The notes: a model not told the origin generated them from the sequence alone. Counted from the stretch's first letter, positions 43,685 to 53,643 are shown. The stretch is DNA of 64,000 bases from Schinkia azotoformans LMG 9581 (GCF_000307855.1 NZ_AJLR01000033.1:1-64000); one strand, 5' to 3'. Numbers and translations are program-made.

Positions 43685-44559
43685 AGGTGGTTAAAATAGA
43701 GGAGCAATTATTTGAAAATTTTTACGCGGATGACGATGAAAGCAATGAATTAGAAAAAACCGAGATCGTATTGCTGCTAGAAGGAATTTATCGTTATTAC
43801 GGATTTGATTTTAGGGATTATGCTTATTCATCAATCAAGCGTAGAATATTACACCGAATGAGTGTTGAAAAGGTAGCAACCATTTCAGCCTTGCAGGAAA
43901 AAGTGTTACGGGATGAACATCTGTTAGGAAAATTGTTAAGTGATTTTTCAATTAATGTAACTGAAATGTTTAGGGATCCAACTCTTTTTAAGTTTTTACG
44001 AACGAATATTTTACCAACTTTTAAAAACTATCCGTTAATCCGAATTTGGCATGCTGGCTGTTCTTCAGGGGAAGAAGTATACTCCATGGCCATCATGCTT
44101 CATGAGCTCGGTTTAAATCATAAGGCTAAGATTTATGCTACAGATATGAATGAAAATATTTTAGAAAAAGCCCAAAAAGGGCAATTCCCAATCAATCGAA
44201 TGCAAGTATATACTAGAAATTATCATCAAGCTGGGGGCACAAAAGAATTTTCGGAGTATTACAGGGTAAATAATGATATCGTGACTTTTTATCCATTTTT
44301 AAAGGAAAATATTATTTTTGCACACCATAATTTAGCGACTGATCATTCTTTTAATGAATTTCACATGATTCTATGTAGAAATGTGTTGATTTACTTTAAC
44401 CAAAAATTACAAAATCGCGTACAGAAGTTATTCTATGACAGTCTGAGTATAGGAGGATACCTTGCTTTAGGAAACAAAGAGGTCATCACCTATACAAACT
44501 TATGGGACAAGTATGCGGAGGTCAATTCTACTGAAAAAATTTATAAAAAAACCAAGTAA
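43669..44559 (+). CDS. CheR-type protein methyltransferase (RsbM-like)
   Basis: A 296-aa SAM-dependent methyltransferase with the CheR N-terminal helices (YRYYGFDFRDYAYSSIKRRILHRM) and the SAM site IWHAGCSSGEEVYSMAIMLHE, then ATDMNENILEKA and ILCRNVLIYFN. It should methylate glutamates, here more probably on the adjacent hybrid kinase than on a chemoreceptor, since no MCP, CheB or other che gene is present. The start is uncertain: GTG 43669 overlaps the kinase by 16 bp, and GTG 43687 is an alternative. Confidence 0.88.
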   Translation: MVISIEVVKIEEQLFENFYADDDESNELEKTEIVLLLEGIYRYYGFDFRDYAYSSIKRRILHRMSVEKVATISALQEKVLRDEHLLGKLLSDFSINVTEMFRDPTLFKFLRTNILPTFKNYPLIRIWHAGCSSGEEVYSMAIMLHELGLNHKAKIYATDMNENILEKAQKGQFPINRMQVYTRNYHQAGGTKEFSEYYRVNNDIVTFYPFLKENIIFAHHNLATDHSFNEFHMILCRNVLIYFNQKLQNRVQKLFYDSLSIGGYLALGNKEVITYTNLWDKYAEVNSTEKIYKKTK

Positions 44560-44594
44560 TCTATGGATTACCTGGTTAATTGGGAGTTATTTTG

Positions 44595-46169
44595 ATGGAC
44601 AATAATAGGAAAATAAATATTTTATTAGTTGATGACCGCCCAGAAAATCTATTAACGTTGGAGGCTGTACTAGATTCTCCCTCCTATAATCTGATTATGG
44701 CAAATAGTGGGGAGGAAGCATTGAAACAAGTTTTAAAACAAGATTTTGCGGTCATTTTACTAGATGTTCAAATGCCTGGATTAAACGGATTTGATACAGC
44801 AAGGCTCATACACGGGCGGGAACAATCCAAACATATTCCAATCATTTTTATCACGGCGATTAGTCAGGCTGTCGAGAATGTCAATCAAGGGTATGCAGTG
44901 GGAGCCGTTGACTATATATTTAAACCGTTTAATCCGGAAATTCTTAAAAGTAAAGTTGCAGCTTTTGCAAAGCTTTATGAATACCAACAACAAATTAATG
45001 ATCAAAGGCAGTTATTGAAAAAACGTTCGATTGAGCTTGCAGCTGCCAATGCGAAGTTACAGGACATGGAAAAAGAGCTTTTGCAACACAACAATAATCT
45101 TGAAAACCTTGTTAGAGAAAAAACAGAGGAATTGGTATTAGCTAATAAGGATCTTTATCAATCACAGGAACGCTTCCAAAAAATATTTGCTTCAAGTCCG
45201 AGCTTAATCGCTATCCGTTCCCTTATTGATGGGCGTTATATTGATGTAAACGAAAGCTGGATCTATTATACTGGTTTTCCTTATGATGAAGTAATTGGAA
45301 AACAAACAGGAATGCTGCATCTAATGTACGATAACTGTGATACTACCCAAGATTTAGACTTGCAAAAGGCGATTCGAAATGAGCGGATCCACTACACTAC
45401 ATGTGATGGCAAGGAACGCATTGGCCTCTTATCTACGGAAGCAGCCGAAATCCATGGTGAACATTGTATTATTAGTGTTATAACGGATATAACAGAAAGA
45501 GAGCGGTTGGAAAAAGAATTAACTCGTTTAGATCGTTTGAATTTAATAGGGGAAATGGCAGCAGGAATTGCTCATGAAGTCAGGAACCCTATGACAACAG
45601 TAAGCGGTTTTTTACAATTGGCTAAATCGAAGCAGGATATGCATCTCGAGTATATTGATTTAATGCTGACAGAGTTAAACCGTGCTAATGAAATTATTAA
45701 AGAGTTTTTAACATTAGCGAAGAATAAAACTTCTGATCGAAAGCCACAAAATCTAAACGATATCATTGAAGCCTTATACCCTTTAATTCAAGCTGAAGCT
45801 GTACTTTCAAATAAGAGTGTCCATCTTGGACTAAGTGAATGCCTTCCATTATATTTAGATGAAAAGGAAATTCGCCAATTAATTTTAAATATAGCTCTTA
45901 ATGGTCTAGAAGCGATGTCATTGGGCGGGAAACTAACGATAAAAACATATAGTGCGGACGATTGTGTCACACTTGAAATTCAGGACGAAGGCTGCGGGAT
46001 TGATCGGGATGTATTAGAAAAAATTGGTACACCTTTCTTCACTACAAAAGATACAGGAACTGGATTAGGGTTAGCAGTATGCTATAGTGTAGCTTCACGC
46101 CATAATGCCGATATATGTATTCAAACAAGCGATACAGGAACAACATTTTCAATACGATTTAGCGCTTAA
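44595..46169 (+). CDS. Response-regulator histidine kinase (REC-coiled coil-PAS-HisKA-HATPase)
   Basis: A 524-aa soluble protein. An N-terminal receiver (INILLVDDRPENLLTLEAVL; phospho-Asp in VILLDVQMPGLNG) leads to a coiled coil (about 140-190), a PAS domain (FQKIFASSPSLIAIRSLIDGRYIDVNESW) and a kinase core with GIAHEVRNPMTTVSGF and GTGLGLAVCYSV. The core is of the Spo0 sporulation-kinase type. It could receive phosphate from the upstream hybrid kinase. ATG 44595 follows GGGAG by 7 nt. Confidence 0.88.
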   Translation: MDNNRKINILLVDDRPENLLTLEAVLDSPSYNLIMANSGEEALKQVLKQDFAVILLDVQMPGLNGFDTARLIHGREQSKHIPIIFITAISQAVENVNQGYAVGAVDYIFKPFNPEILKSKVAAFAKLYEYQQQINDQRQLLKKRSIELAAANAKLQDMEKELLQHNNNLENLVREKTEELVLANKDLYQSQERFQKIFASSPSLIAIRSLIDGRYIDVNESWIYYTGFPYDEVIGKQTGMLHLMYDNCDTTQDLDLQKAIRNERIHYTTCDGKERIGLLSTEAAEIHGEHCIISVITDITERERLEKELTRLDRLNLIGEMAAGIAHEVRNPMTTVSGFLQLAKSKQDMHLEYIDLMLTELNRANEIIKEFLTLAKNKTSDRKPQNLNDIIEALYPLIQAEAVLSNKSVHLGLSECLPLYLDEKEIRQLILNIALNGLEAMSLGGKLTIKTYSADDCVTLEIQDEGCGIDRDVLEKIGTPFFTTKDTGTGLGLAVCYSVASRHNADICIQTSDTGTTFSIRFSA

Positions 46170-46176
46170 TAGAAGG

Positions 46177-46217
46177 GAAAAGCAATACTACCATGAAGTT
46201 GTAGTATTGCTTTTTTC
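46177..46217. terminator. Bidirectional terminator
   Basis: AAAAGCAATACTAC pairs with GTAGTATTGCTTTT and has A and T runs on the two sides. It lies between the kinase operon and minus-strand genes. Confidence 0.85.
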
Positions 46218-46599
46218 ATATACGGAATCTAGACCAATGAAAAAACAAATAAATAACTGTTAAATAAGCAGTATAGCCAATAAAAGAATACTGGTGTTTC
46301 CAGGAATAGTGGTGGGCAAATAAACCCAATCCTTCAGCGGCTCTTTCAGCCACAGCCATGAAAAGGCTGAGTAATAGGATTAAACTGATTTTTTTGAGTA
46401 GCTTTAGTTTACTGCATATGAGAAGAAAGACCATAGTAAATAAAGGGAGAGCAATTAAAGTAAAGGTGAGATTAATTGAAAAAATATGAGATAAGGGTCT
46501 TGTTGGAAATTCATAAAGACCTTTGCCGACAAAGTATAGGTCTAAATACGTTCCAAGTAATGATCCCAGAATAATCGCTGGTATTGTTCGTTGATACAT
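46216..46599 (-). CDS. CBO0543-like small membrane protein
   Basis: A 127-aa protein with about four hydrophobic segments and the ending YLTVIYLFFHWSRFRI, which resembles the CBO0543 family of unknown function found in sporeformers. I start at ATG 46599, directly after the TAA of the upstream DUF2515 gene (TAATATG), so it is probably translated by coupling; a longer in-frame extension would overlap that gene by 88 bp. Confidence 0.7.
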   Translation of the reverse strand: MYQRTIPAIILGSLLGTYLDLYFVGKGLYEFPTRPLSHIFSINLTFTLIALPLFTMVFLLICSKLKLLKKISLILLLSLFMAVAERAAEGLGLFAHHYSWKHQYSFIGYTAYLTVIYLFFHWSRFRI

Positions 46600-46600
46600 A

Positions 46601-47752
46601 TTAATCCAAGATGGAAATGGCTTCTTTTGTACTCGCTGCAAGTTCGAGCCTTTCGAGTGTTTTACAATATTCATCTTCAATCTCTCCATCTACCGTTTCT
46701 TTTGAATCCATTAAGTAATGGATGACATCCCAGTCCGTAAACCAATCCCCGATTTCAGCACTTTCTTGGCTCACATTTTTCCAAGCAAATTCAAGGGTGG
46801 GACTATAAATTCTTGGGGAGTTTTTAACGATTTGACATGATTTTAGTCTAGGTTTAAATAGACCTCCCGGTACCCCTTCATCCACTGTATTAAAAATATG
46901 AGGCCAATAATCTTTTCTCGAACCGGTGTGAGGAGTTGCCTTTGCCCATTGTTCAACCATTTTCAAGCGTTTTTCGTCTCTAAATAAAATCGCATATAAC
47001 CGTTTTCCTAATAAAATTCGCTCATCTAGGTTTTCAAAATTATGCAAGGTTTGACCAATTAGTTCTATTTTAAGTTTATTAATGAAGGGGAATAAAATAT
47101 GATTCAAAGAAAGAAAATCTTGCAGTTTGAATTCTAATGTATTGAAAACATCCTTCTTAAAAACTTTGTTGCCTAGTACTCTTTTTTCTAAATAACTTTG
47201 TTCATTAATGACTAAGGCAATTGCCAGAATATAGGTGTCCCTGTTAATCCAAAAATGATTCCAAATTGTTTCCATGAAAGTTGAAACATTAAAGGATCGT
47301 AATAGGTAAAAAAGATTTAGCCCTCTTTTCAAGCTTTCCTCATAAACTAAAAATTGTGGATACGCGTCTTGAAAGATTAACCAATTGCCTCGCTCTAAAA
47401 AAGTAAAATAGGAAACAGCTTCATTTTTTGTCAATATTCTAGGTAGTATCCCACCTTTTAAATCGGTCATATTCCAGCCGCCATTTCTTGAAACCATATG
47501 CCCTAGAAAAGCCCAATGAATTTCCGGATGCCGGAGATAATACTCTAAATATGCTTGTGTTCTTGTGACATTATTTTTATTAAATTGCTCGGTTTTTTCT
47601 GCTATTTGTTGGACAATCAACTGTTCTTCAGGCAATAGTAAAGATTTTTGTATTTTAGAGGGTTCTTTGGATTTTTTCTTTAACTCCTTTTTAATTTTTG
47701 CAAGGGATTCGGGAAGTGCGATGTTGTTCTTGTTGATAAGCCGCCTCCACAT
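46601..47752 (-). CDS. DUF2515 (YppC-like) protein
   Basis: A cytoplasmic protein of about 383 aa matching DUF2515: NNVTRTQAYLEYYLRHPEIHWAFLGHMVSRNGGWNMTDLKGG and FTFLERGNWLIFQDAYPQFLVYEESL are characteristic. Its function is unknown. The start is unsure: ATG 47752 follows AAGGTGG by 12 nt, while ATG 47788 has no ribosome site. It is divergent from the cyclase gene. Confidence 0.82.
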   Translation of the reverse strand: MWRRLINKNNIALPESLAKIKKELKKKSKEPSKIQKSLLLPEEQLIVQQIAEKTEQFNKNNVTRTQAYLEYYLRHPEIHWAFLGHMVSRNGGWNMTDLKGGILPRILTKNEAVSYFTFLERGNWLIFQDAYPQFLVYEESLKRGLNLFYLLRSFNVSTFMETIWNHFWINRDTYILAIALVINEQSYLEKRVLGNKVFKKDVFNTLEFKLQDFLSLNHILFPFINKLKIELIGQTLHNFENLDERILLGKRLYAILFRDEKRLKMVEQWAKATPHTGSRKDYWPHIFNTVDEGVPGGLFKPRLKSCQIVKNSPRIYSPTLEFAWKNVSQESAEIGDWFTDWDVIHYLMDSKETVDGEIEDEYCKTLERLELAASTKEAISILD

Positions 47753-47843
47753 GTTTGATGACACCCACCTTACATGAATTCTCCTCATATACTACGAATA
47801 TGTATGGAATAAGATGAATTTGATTTAAGGGGGATTGAGAAGT

Positions 47844-49736
47844 GTGAATGAAAAAATTACTACGCGACTGAATGAGCTAATTGAAAAGGTAAGAAATGAC
47901 CAATCTCCGGAAGGTTATTGGAACTATACATTTGAAACCGGGATTTCCACCGATTGTTATATGATTATTTTATTAAGGTCTTTAGAAATAGATGATGAAA
48001 ATTTAATAAAGGGGTTATCGGAAAGAATAGTAAGGAAACAACAAGAAAACGGGGCATGGAAATTGTTTCATGATGAGCCGAATGGCAATCTGTCTGATAC
48101 AATTGGGGCCTACTACGCTCTCCTTTATTCAGGGTATTACAATAAAAATGAGCCCCGTTTACGACTAGCTAGGCAATTTATCAAGACCAATGGTGGAATT
48201 GATAAATCTCATATGTTGACAAAAATTATGCTGGCTCTTACCGGCCAATATAAGTGGCCAGTTTTTTTCCCCATTCCAATCGAGATGATCTTACTTCCAG
48301 TTTCATTTCCTATAAATTTTTATAGTTTTTCAGTATATGGCAGGGTCAACCTCGCGCCAATCATGATTCTTGCTAATAAAAAATTTAGCATTAAAACGTC
48401 AAAAACCCCTGATTTAAAAGATTTATTTATTCATAGGGAAGAATTTGAACATGGACATTCATTTAGATTCAGAGAGTCAGAGGAGTGGCGATCGCTTTCT
48501 TCCCTTATCAATCAAGGGATAAAAAGTTTAATAGGGTTGCCAAGTCATGTTCACCAATTAGCAACTGAGTATACGAAGCAATATATGCTAAGCAGAATTG
48601 AACCGGATGGCACTTTACTAAGTTATTTTAGTTCGACTTTTTTAATGATCTTTGCCCTCCTTTCGCTCGGGATTTCGAAATCAGATCCGATTATTGTCAA
48701 TGCTGTAAAAGCCTTAAAATCAATGATATCCCGCGATATCAATGGTCTACCCCATATGCAATTTACTACAGCGAATGTATGGAACACTTCCCTCCTAACC
48801 TATGCTTTACAGGAATCAGGGATTTCATCGGATGATATCGTGGTCAAAAAAGCGAACAATTACTTATTAAAAAAACAGCATTATAAATATGGCGATTGGG
48901 TCATCCATAATCCATCAGCCCTTCCTGGAGGTTGGGGTTTTTCCGAAAGTAATACGATTCATCCCGATGTTGACGATGCAACCGCTTCTTTACGATCCAT
49001 TGCAAGAAATGTACGGAAAGATTGGAGATGTAGGCAGGCATGGGATAGGGGCATCCAATGGGTATTATCTATGCAGAATGATGATGGTGGATGGCCGGCC
49101 TTTGAAAAGAATACGAATAGTAAAATCGTCCATCTGTTCCCGGTTGAAAAAGCAGAGTATTTTCTTACTGATCCATCCTGTGCAGATTTAACGGGAAGAA
49201 CTCTTGAATTTCTTGGAATGTATACCAACCTTTCTAAAACGCATCCATCGATTAAAAGAGGGGTGGATTGGCTTTTGAAAAATCAAGAGAGAAATGGGTC
49301 TTGGTATGGCCGTTGGGGAATTTGTTATATTTATGGAACATGGGGAGCAGTTACAGGGTTACGGGCAGTAGGGATTTTACCTACCGATCCAATGATCTCA
49401 AAAGCTGTAAAATGGCTTAAGGAGATCCAAAATAGTGATGGCGGCTGGGGTGAATCATGCCAAAGCGATTTAAACAAAAAATATATTCCGTTGAACGCTA
49501 GTACATTAACACATACCGCCTGGGCCGTTGATGCCCTCATTGCCGCAAGTGATAAGCCGACAAGATCGATTCAACGGGGTGTTGATTATTTATTAGAAAA
49601 TATTCACAAAGAGGATTGGACGACTAACTATCCGAAAGGTGCGGGAATGGCTGGTGACTTTTATATCCATTACCATAGCTATCGTTATATCTTTCCAATC
49701 CTAACATTAGCACATTACCGTAAAAAGTTTTCTTGA
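47844..49736 (+). CDS. sqhC: Squalene-hopene/sporulenol-type terpene cyclase
   Basis: A 630-aa class II triterpene cyclase. The protonating motif DVDD appears in HPDVDDATASLRSI, and QW repeats are frequent (QNDDGGWPAF, QERNGSWYGRWGICYIYGTWG, QNSDGGWGESC). In Bacillus the close relative SqhC cyclises tetraprenyl-beta-curcumene to sporulenol in spores, whereas other members make hopene; these cannot be told apart here. GTG 47844 has AAGGGGG 10 nt upstream. Confidence 0.9.
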   Translation: MNEKITTRLNELIEKVRNDQSPEGYWNYTFETGISTDCYMIILLRSLEIDDENLIKGLSERIVRKQQENGAWKLFHDEPNGNLSDTIGAYYALLYSGYYNKNEPRLRLARQFIKTNGGIDKSHMLTKIMLALTGQYKWPVFFPIPIEMILLPVSFPINFYSFSVYGRVNLAPIMILANKKFSIKTSKTPDLKDLFIHREEFEHGHSFRFRESEEWRSLSSLINQGIKSLIGLPSHVHQLATEYTKQYMLSRIEPDGTLLSYFSSTFLMIFALLSLGISKSDPIIVNAVKALKSMISRDINGLPHMQFTTANVWNTSLLTYALQESGISSDDIVVKKANNYLLKKQHYKYGDWVIHNPSALPGGWGFSESNTIHPDVDDATASLRSIARNVRKDWRCRQAWDRGIQWVLSMQNDDGGWPAFEKNTNSKIVHLFPVEKAEYFLTDPSCADLTGRTLEFLGMYTNLSKTHPSIKRGVDWLLKNQERNGSWYGRWGICYIYGTWGAVTGLRAVGILPTDPMISKAVKWLKEIQNSDGGWGESCQSDLNKKYIPLNASTLTHTAWAVDALIAASDKPTRSIQRGVDYLLENIHKEDWTTNYPKGAGMAGDFYIHYHSYRYIFPILTLAHYRKKFS

Positions 49737-49830
49737 GCGATTTAAAGGCTGACAGGGGGGTAAACTTTTACCACTCTTTCGACCTTTTTGTGATATTGTA
49801 AAGTTATATAAAAGTAGACCAGTAATTTTA

Positions 49831-49859
49831 TTGACAGAAAACGGGTAATATGATATTTA
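49831..49859 (+). promoter_or_regulatory. Sigma-A promoter of htpG
   Basis: TTGACA (49831-49836) and TATTTA (49854-49859) are separated by 17 bp, with the start predicted near 49866. Confidence 0.75.
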
Positions 49860-49875
49860 AATTAATGGTTAGTAT

Positions 49876-49902
49876 TTAGCACTCGGTTTGGTAGAGTGCT
49901 AA
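49876..49902. promoter_or_regulatory. CIRCE element (HrcA operator) upstream of htpG
   Basis: TTAGCACTC-N9-GAGTGCTAA is a perfect match to the CIRCE consensus. It lies just downstream of the predicted transcription start, so HrcA should repress htpG and chaperone titration on heat shock should release it. Confidence 0.93.
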
Positions 49903-49935
49903 TATTATTAATAAACTTTTGAAAGGAGAAATAGC

Positions 49936-51816
49936 ATGACAAAAATGCAGTTTAAAGCCGAATCAAAAAGACTATTAGAAATGATGATTAACTCCATCTA
50001 TACGCATCACGAGGTATTTTTACGAGAATTAATTTCAAACGCCAGTGATGCTATAGACAAAATCTATTATAAAGCGTTAACAGATGATAGCTTAACCTTT
50101 AATAAGGACAGCTACTACATAAAAGTGGTACCCGATAAAGAAACAAGAACATTAAAAATCATAGATACTGGTATCGGAATGACAAAAGAAGAGCTGGAGA
50201 ATAATTTGGGTACCATTGCAAAGAGCGGGTCCTTAGCTTTTAAAACTGAAAACGAAGCGAAAGATGGCTATGATATTATCGGTCAGTTTGGCGTTGGTTT
50301 TTATGCAGCATTTATGGTCGCTGATGTAGTCACTGTCATCACTAAAGCATTAGGCAGTGAGGAAGCCTATAAGTGGGAATCTGAAGGTGCCGATGGCTAT
50401 ACGATTGAGCCTGTAGAAAAGGATTCAGTAGGTACCGAGATTATTTTAAAAATTAAAGAAAACACGGAAGATGAAAAGTATGATGAGTATTTGGATGAGT
50501 ATAGACTAAAATCCATCATCAAAAAATACTCTGATTTTATTCGTTATCCTATTAAAATGGATATCACATCGAGCCGCCCAAAAGAAGGAAGCGACAACGA
50601 ATTCGAGGACTACACAGAAGAACAAGTGATCAATAGTATGGTTCCAATTTGGAGAAAAAACAAAAATGAGTTGACCGGGGAAGATTATGAGAATTTTTAT
50701 GCTGAGAAGCGTTATGGATTCGACAAACCAATCAAGCATATCCATACAAGTGTCGATGGTGCTGTAAGATATAATGCAATATTATTTATACCGGAAAAAG
50801 CTCCATTTGATTATTATTCAAAAGAATTTGAGAAGGGGCTCGAGTTGTATTCAAATGGCGTCTTAATCATGGAAAAGTGCGCTGACTTGCTTCCAGATTA
50901 TTTTGGCTTTGTCAAAGGTTTGGTAGACTCAGAAGACTTATCACTTAATATTTCACGAGAAATGCTTCAGCATGACCGCCAATTAAAGATCATTGCGAAA
51001 AATATTAATAAAAAAATTAAGAGCGAACTGCAAAGTTTATTGAAAAATGATCGTGAGAAATATGAGAACTTCTTCGATTCCTTTGGCAGACAATTAAAAT
51101 ATGGAGTTTATAGCGATTTTGGAACACATAAAGATGTATTACAAGATTTATTGCTATTCTACTCTTCAAAAGAGAAGAAGCTTGTTACATTAGATGAATA
51201 TGTAGCAAGAATGCCTGAGGACCAAAAATATATTTACTACGCTTCCGGTGATTCTGTAGAAAGAATCGATAAGATGCCACAAACAGAACTGGTGGCGGAA
51301 AAAGGCTATGAAATTCTCTATTTCACCGATGAAATCGATGAGTTTGCGATTAAGATGCTGATGACGTATAAAGAAAAAGAATTTAAATCTGTTTCAAGCG
51401 GAGATTTAGGGATTGAAGCTGAGGAAAATCAGGAAGATAAAGCTGCAGAACAGACAGAAAACAAAGAGCTTTTTAGCTATATGAAGGAAATTTTAGCTGG
51501 TAAAGTTAAGGATGTTCGAATCTCAAAGCGTCTAAAATCACATCCGGTTTGCCTATCCACAGATGGTGAAGTAACGATCGAAATGGAAAAAATATTAAGC
51601 ATGATGCCAGGTAACGAGAATGTAAAGGCTGACAAGGTATTAGAAATCAACGTAAACCACGACGTCTTTAAGTCGTTACAAGATGCCTTCGCCAGTGATA
51701 AAGAGAAAGTAGCATTATACACAAATCTATTGTATAATCAAGCACTTTTAATCGAAGGTCTGCCAATTAACGACCCAGTTGAATTTACGAATGATATTTG
51801 TAAGATTATGGTGTGA
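49936..51816 (+). CDS. htpG: Hsp90 chaperone HtpG
   Basis: A 626-aa cytoplasmic chaperone. The N-terminal GHKL ATPase has [39 protein letters not shown] and [18 protein letters not shown]. The middle domain includes [14 protein letters not shown], and the C-terminal dimerisation part ends DICKIMV. The length is normal for the family. AAAGGAG precedes the ATG. The CIRCE element places it in the HrcA regulon, unlike B. subtilis htpG. Confidence 0.97.
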   Translation: MTKMQFKAESKRLLEMMINSIYTHHEVFLRELISNASDAIDKIYYKALTDDSLTFNKDSYYIKVVPDKETRTLKIIDTGIGMTKEELENNLGTIAKSGSLAFKTENEAKDGYDIIGQFGVGFYAAFMVADVVTVITKALGSEEAYKWESEGADGYTIEPVEKDSVGTEIILKIKENTEDEKYDEYLDEYRLKSIIKKYSDFIRYPIKMDITSSRPKEGSDNEFEDYTEEQVINSMVPIWRKNKNELTGEDYENFYAEKRYGFDKPIKHIHTSVDGAVRYNAILFIPEKAPFDYYSKEFEKGLELYSNGVLIMEKCADLLPDYFGFVKGLVDSEDLSLNISREMLQHDRQLKIIAKNINKKIKSELQSLLKNDREKYENFFDSFGRQLKYGVYSDFGTHKDVLQDLLLFYSSKEKKLVTLDEYVARMPEDQKYIYYASGDSVERIDKMPQTELVAEKGYEILYFTDEIDEFAIKMLMTYKEKEFKSVSSGDLGIEAEENQEDKAAEQTENKELFSYMKEILAGKVKDVRISKRLKSHPVCLSTDGEVTIEMEKILSMMPGNENVKADKVLEINVNHDVFKSLQDAFASDKEKVALYTNLLYNQALLIEGLPINDPVEFTNDICKIMV

Positions 51817-51943
51817 TTTTTATTTTACAAAAACAGCCCGGATTCTTGTGTGTGGAATTCAGGGCTATTTTCTTTAATTAATGATTGAAGTTACTTTACA
51901 ATTTGCTATTGAAGTTATATGATTAATATGAAATATTGGAAAA

Positions 51944-52035
51944 CTACTAGGGGTGCCCGGATGCTGGGCTGAGAGAAAAATTTTCGTTTTCAACCCTTTG
52001 GACCTGATCCGGATTATACCGGCGTAGGAAAGTAG
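51944..52035 (+). ncRNA. TPP riboswitch (THI element)
   Basis: The conserved pieces occur in order: GGGGTGCCC, GGCTGAGAG, ACCCTTTGGACCTGATCCGG, and CCGGCGTAGGAAAGTAG closing on CTACT (P1). The ligand thiamine pyrophosphate should lower expression of the downstream thiM-thiW genes. Confidence 0.95.
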
Positions 52036-52065
52036 ATGGTTTACATACTTTTCTTATTGTTATTG

Positions 52066-52099
52066 AAGCCAGGTTCTGTTTTGAGGATCTGGCTTTTTA
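52066..52099 (+). terminator. Riboswitch-controlled terminator
   Basis: AAGCCAGGTTC and GAGGATCTGGCTT form a stem followed by TTTTAT, 31 bases after the TPP aptamer and 144 before thiM; it is the probable expression platform. Confidence 0.75.
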
Positions 52100-52121
52100 T
52101 ATTGATCGGTTATCATAGGCT

Positions 52122-52172
52122 AGTTTGATTCCCGAAAGCTGAACTTGAAAGTCAAACTGGGAATCAAAGTTC
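52122..52172 (+). other. Overlapping alternative hairpins in the thiM leader
   Basis: TTTGATTCCC (52124-52133) pairs with GGGAATCAAA (52159-52168). AGTTTGA (52122-52128) pairs with TCAAACT (52152-52158). GAACTT (52141) pairs with AAGTTC (52167). The first two pairings share bases and exclude each other. No function is known. Confidence 0.4.
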
Positions 52173-52242
52173 CTATTTGATCTTTAATTCGAAAAAACTA
52201 TAACTTTAAGCGATAACAGATAATAAATAACGGAGAATAAAA

Positions 52243-53049
52243 ATGAACAAAGAGATATCAAGCAAATTAATAAACAAAATCAGAGAAAATAAGCCTCTTA
52301 TACATAACATCACAAATATAGTGGTAGCTAATTTTACAGCAAATGGTTTATTAGCGCTCGGTGCCAAACCAGTCATGGCATCTGCTCCGGAAGAAGTTGC
52401 GGAAATGACTAAAGCGGCCAATGCTCTTGTATTAAATATGGGAACGTTAAACAGAGAGCATCTAAAAGCAATGATCAATTCCGGTAAAGCGGCCAATGAA
52501 AAGGGAATCCCGGTTGTGGTGGATCCTGTTGGAGTTGGTGCTACCCAATTCAGAACGGAGTCGGCACAACAACTACTCCGTGAGGTTAAAGTTAACTTCA
52601 TAAGAGGGAATGCAGCAGAGATTGCTAATCTAATAGGGCAAGCATGGGAGATCAGAGGTGTTGAAACAGGTAAAAGCGGTGGGAATATTATTGATTTAGC
52701 TAGGTTTGCAGCACAAAAACTTCAGGCAACTGTAATTGTTACTGGAAAAGAAGATACCATTACAGATGGGGCAACTACATTCTTAGTTCGTAACGGTCAT
52801 CCATTATTAACAAAGGTGACTGGAACTGGCTGTTTGTTATCTGCAGTTATAGGTGCATTTGCGTCTGTGGGAGGTGTCTCGCTCCAAGCAGCAGTAGCTG
52901 CACTTACTACATATGGAATTGCGGCAGAAATTGCCGCCGCCAAAACAGCCGAGCTTGGGCCAGGCAGCTTTCAAATAGAATTTATTAATCAACTAGCACT
53001 TATAAGCCCAACGCAAATTGAACAAAACAGCCAATTTGAAAGATTATAA
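52243..53049 (+). CDS. thiM: Hydroxyethylthiazole kinase
   Basis: A 268-aa cytoplasmic kinase that phosphorylates 4-methyl-5-(2-hydroxyethyl)thiazole in thiamine salvage. Motifs include PLIHNITNIVVANFTANGLLALGA, VVDPVGVGATQFR, NFIRGNAAEI and the catalytic region KVTGTGCLLSAVIGAF. It lies under a TPP riboswitch and is followed 27 bp later by thiW. Confidence 0.95.
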   Translation: MNKEISSKLINKIRENKPLIHNITNIVVANFTANGLLALGAKPVMASAPEEVAEMTKAANALVLNMGTLNREHLKAMINSGKAANEKGIPVVVDPVGVGATQFRTESAQQLLREVKVNFIRGNAAEIANLIGQAWEIRGVETGKSGGNIIDLARFAAQKLQATVIVTGKEDTITDGATTFLVRNGHPLLTKVTGTGCLLSAVIGAFASVGGVSLQAAVAALTTYGIAAEIAAAKTAELGPGSFQIEFINQLALISPTQIEQNSQFERL

Positions 53050-53076
53050 GGTAACAAAAACAAAGGAGGAGTGTCT

Positions 53077-53589
53077 ATGGCAAAAACAATGAAAATGACA
53101 ATGACAGCGATGCTTGTTGCTGTAGGAACTTTGACAAGTCACTTATTCTTCATTCCACTTGGCTTTGCCAAGGTTTTTCCAATGCAGCATTTTATAAATG
53201 TATTGTCAGCCGTGTTATTAGGCCCGGGATACGCGGTAATGCAAGCATTCTCAGTTTCCCTAATAAGAAATATGATGGGGACAGGGTCCTTATTTGCTTT
53301 TCCAGGAAGCATGATTGGCGCCTTTTTAGCTGCTTATTTGTATCAAAAATCAAAGAAGTTAATGTTCGCTTTTATGGGTGAAATTGTTGGAACTGGAATT
53401 TTAGGAGCAATCGTTTGCTATCCTATTGCCACACTTGTTTTGGGGAAAGAGGTTGCCTTATTTGGTTTTATTCCGGCCTTTTTAACAAGTTCAATTGCTG
53501 GTGGAATATTAGGACTTATTATTCTTAGTATTGTCCTTAAAAACTCCGCATTCAAAACGTTTCAACAGAATAATTTTTTTCAGAAATAA
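53077..53589 (+). CDS. thiW: ThiW, ECF-type thiazole precursor transporter S component
   Basis: A 170-aa membrane protein with five or six segments and the ThiW signature FFIPLGFAKVFPMQHFINVLSAVLLGPGYAV. It is a substrate-binding component that uses a shared ECF energy module encoded elsewhere and probably imports hydroxyethylthiazole for ThiM. ATG 53077 follows AAGGAGG by 7 nt; the in-frame GTG 53071 is too close. The downstream terminator ends the operon. Confidence 0.93.
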   Translation: MAKTMKMTMTAMLVAVGTLTSHLFFIPLGFAKVFPMQHFINVLSAVLLGPGYAVMQAFSVSLIRNMMGTGSLFAFPGSMIGAFLAAYLYQKSKKLMFAFMGEIVGTGILGAIVCYPIATLVLGKEVALFGFIPAFLTSSIAGGILGLIILSIVLKNSAFKTFQQNNFFQK

Positions 53590-53594
53590 GGATG

Positions 53595-53643
53595 AAAAAA
53601 CACAGAGCTTGGTTCTTATAACCGGAACTCTGTGTTTTTTATT
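53595..53643 (+). terminator. Rho-independent terminator after thiW
   Basis: AAAAACACAGAG pairs with CTCTGTGTTTTT, with a T run. Confidence 0.85.
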
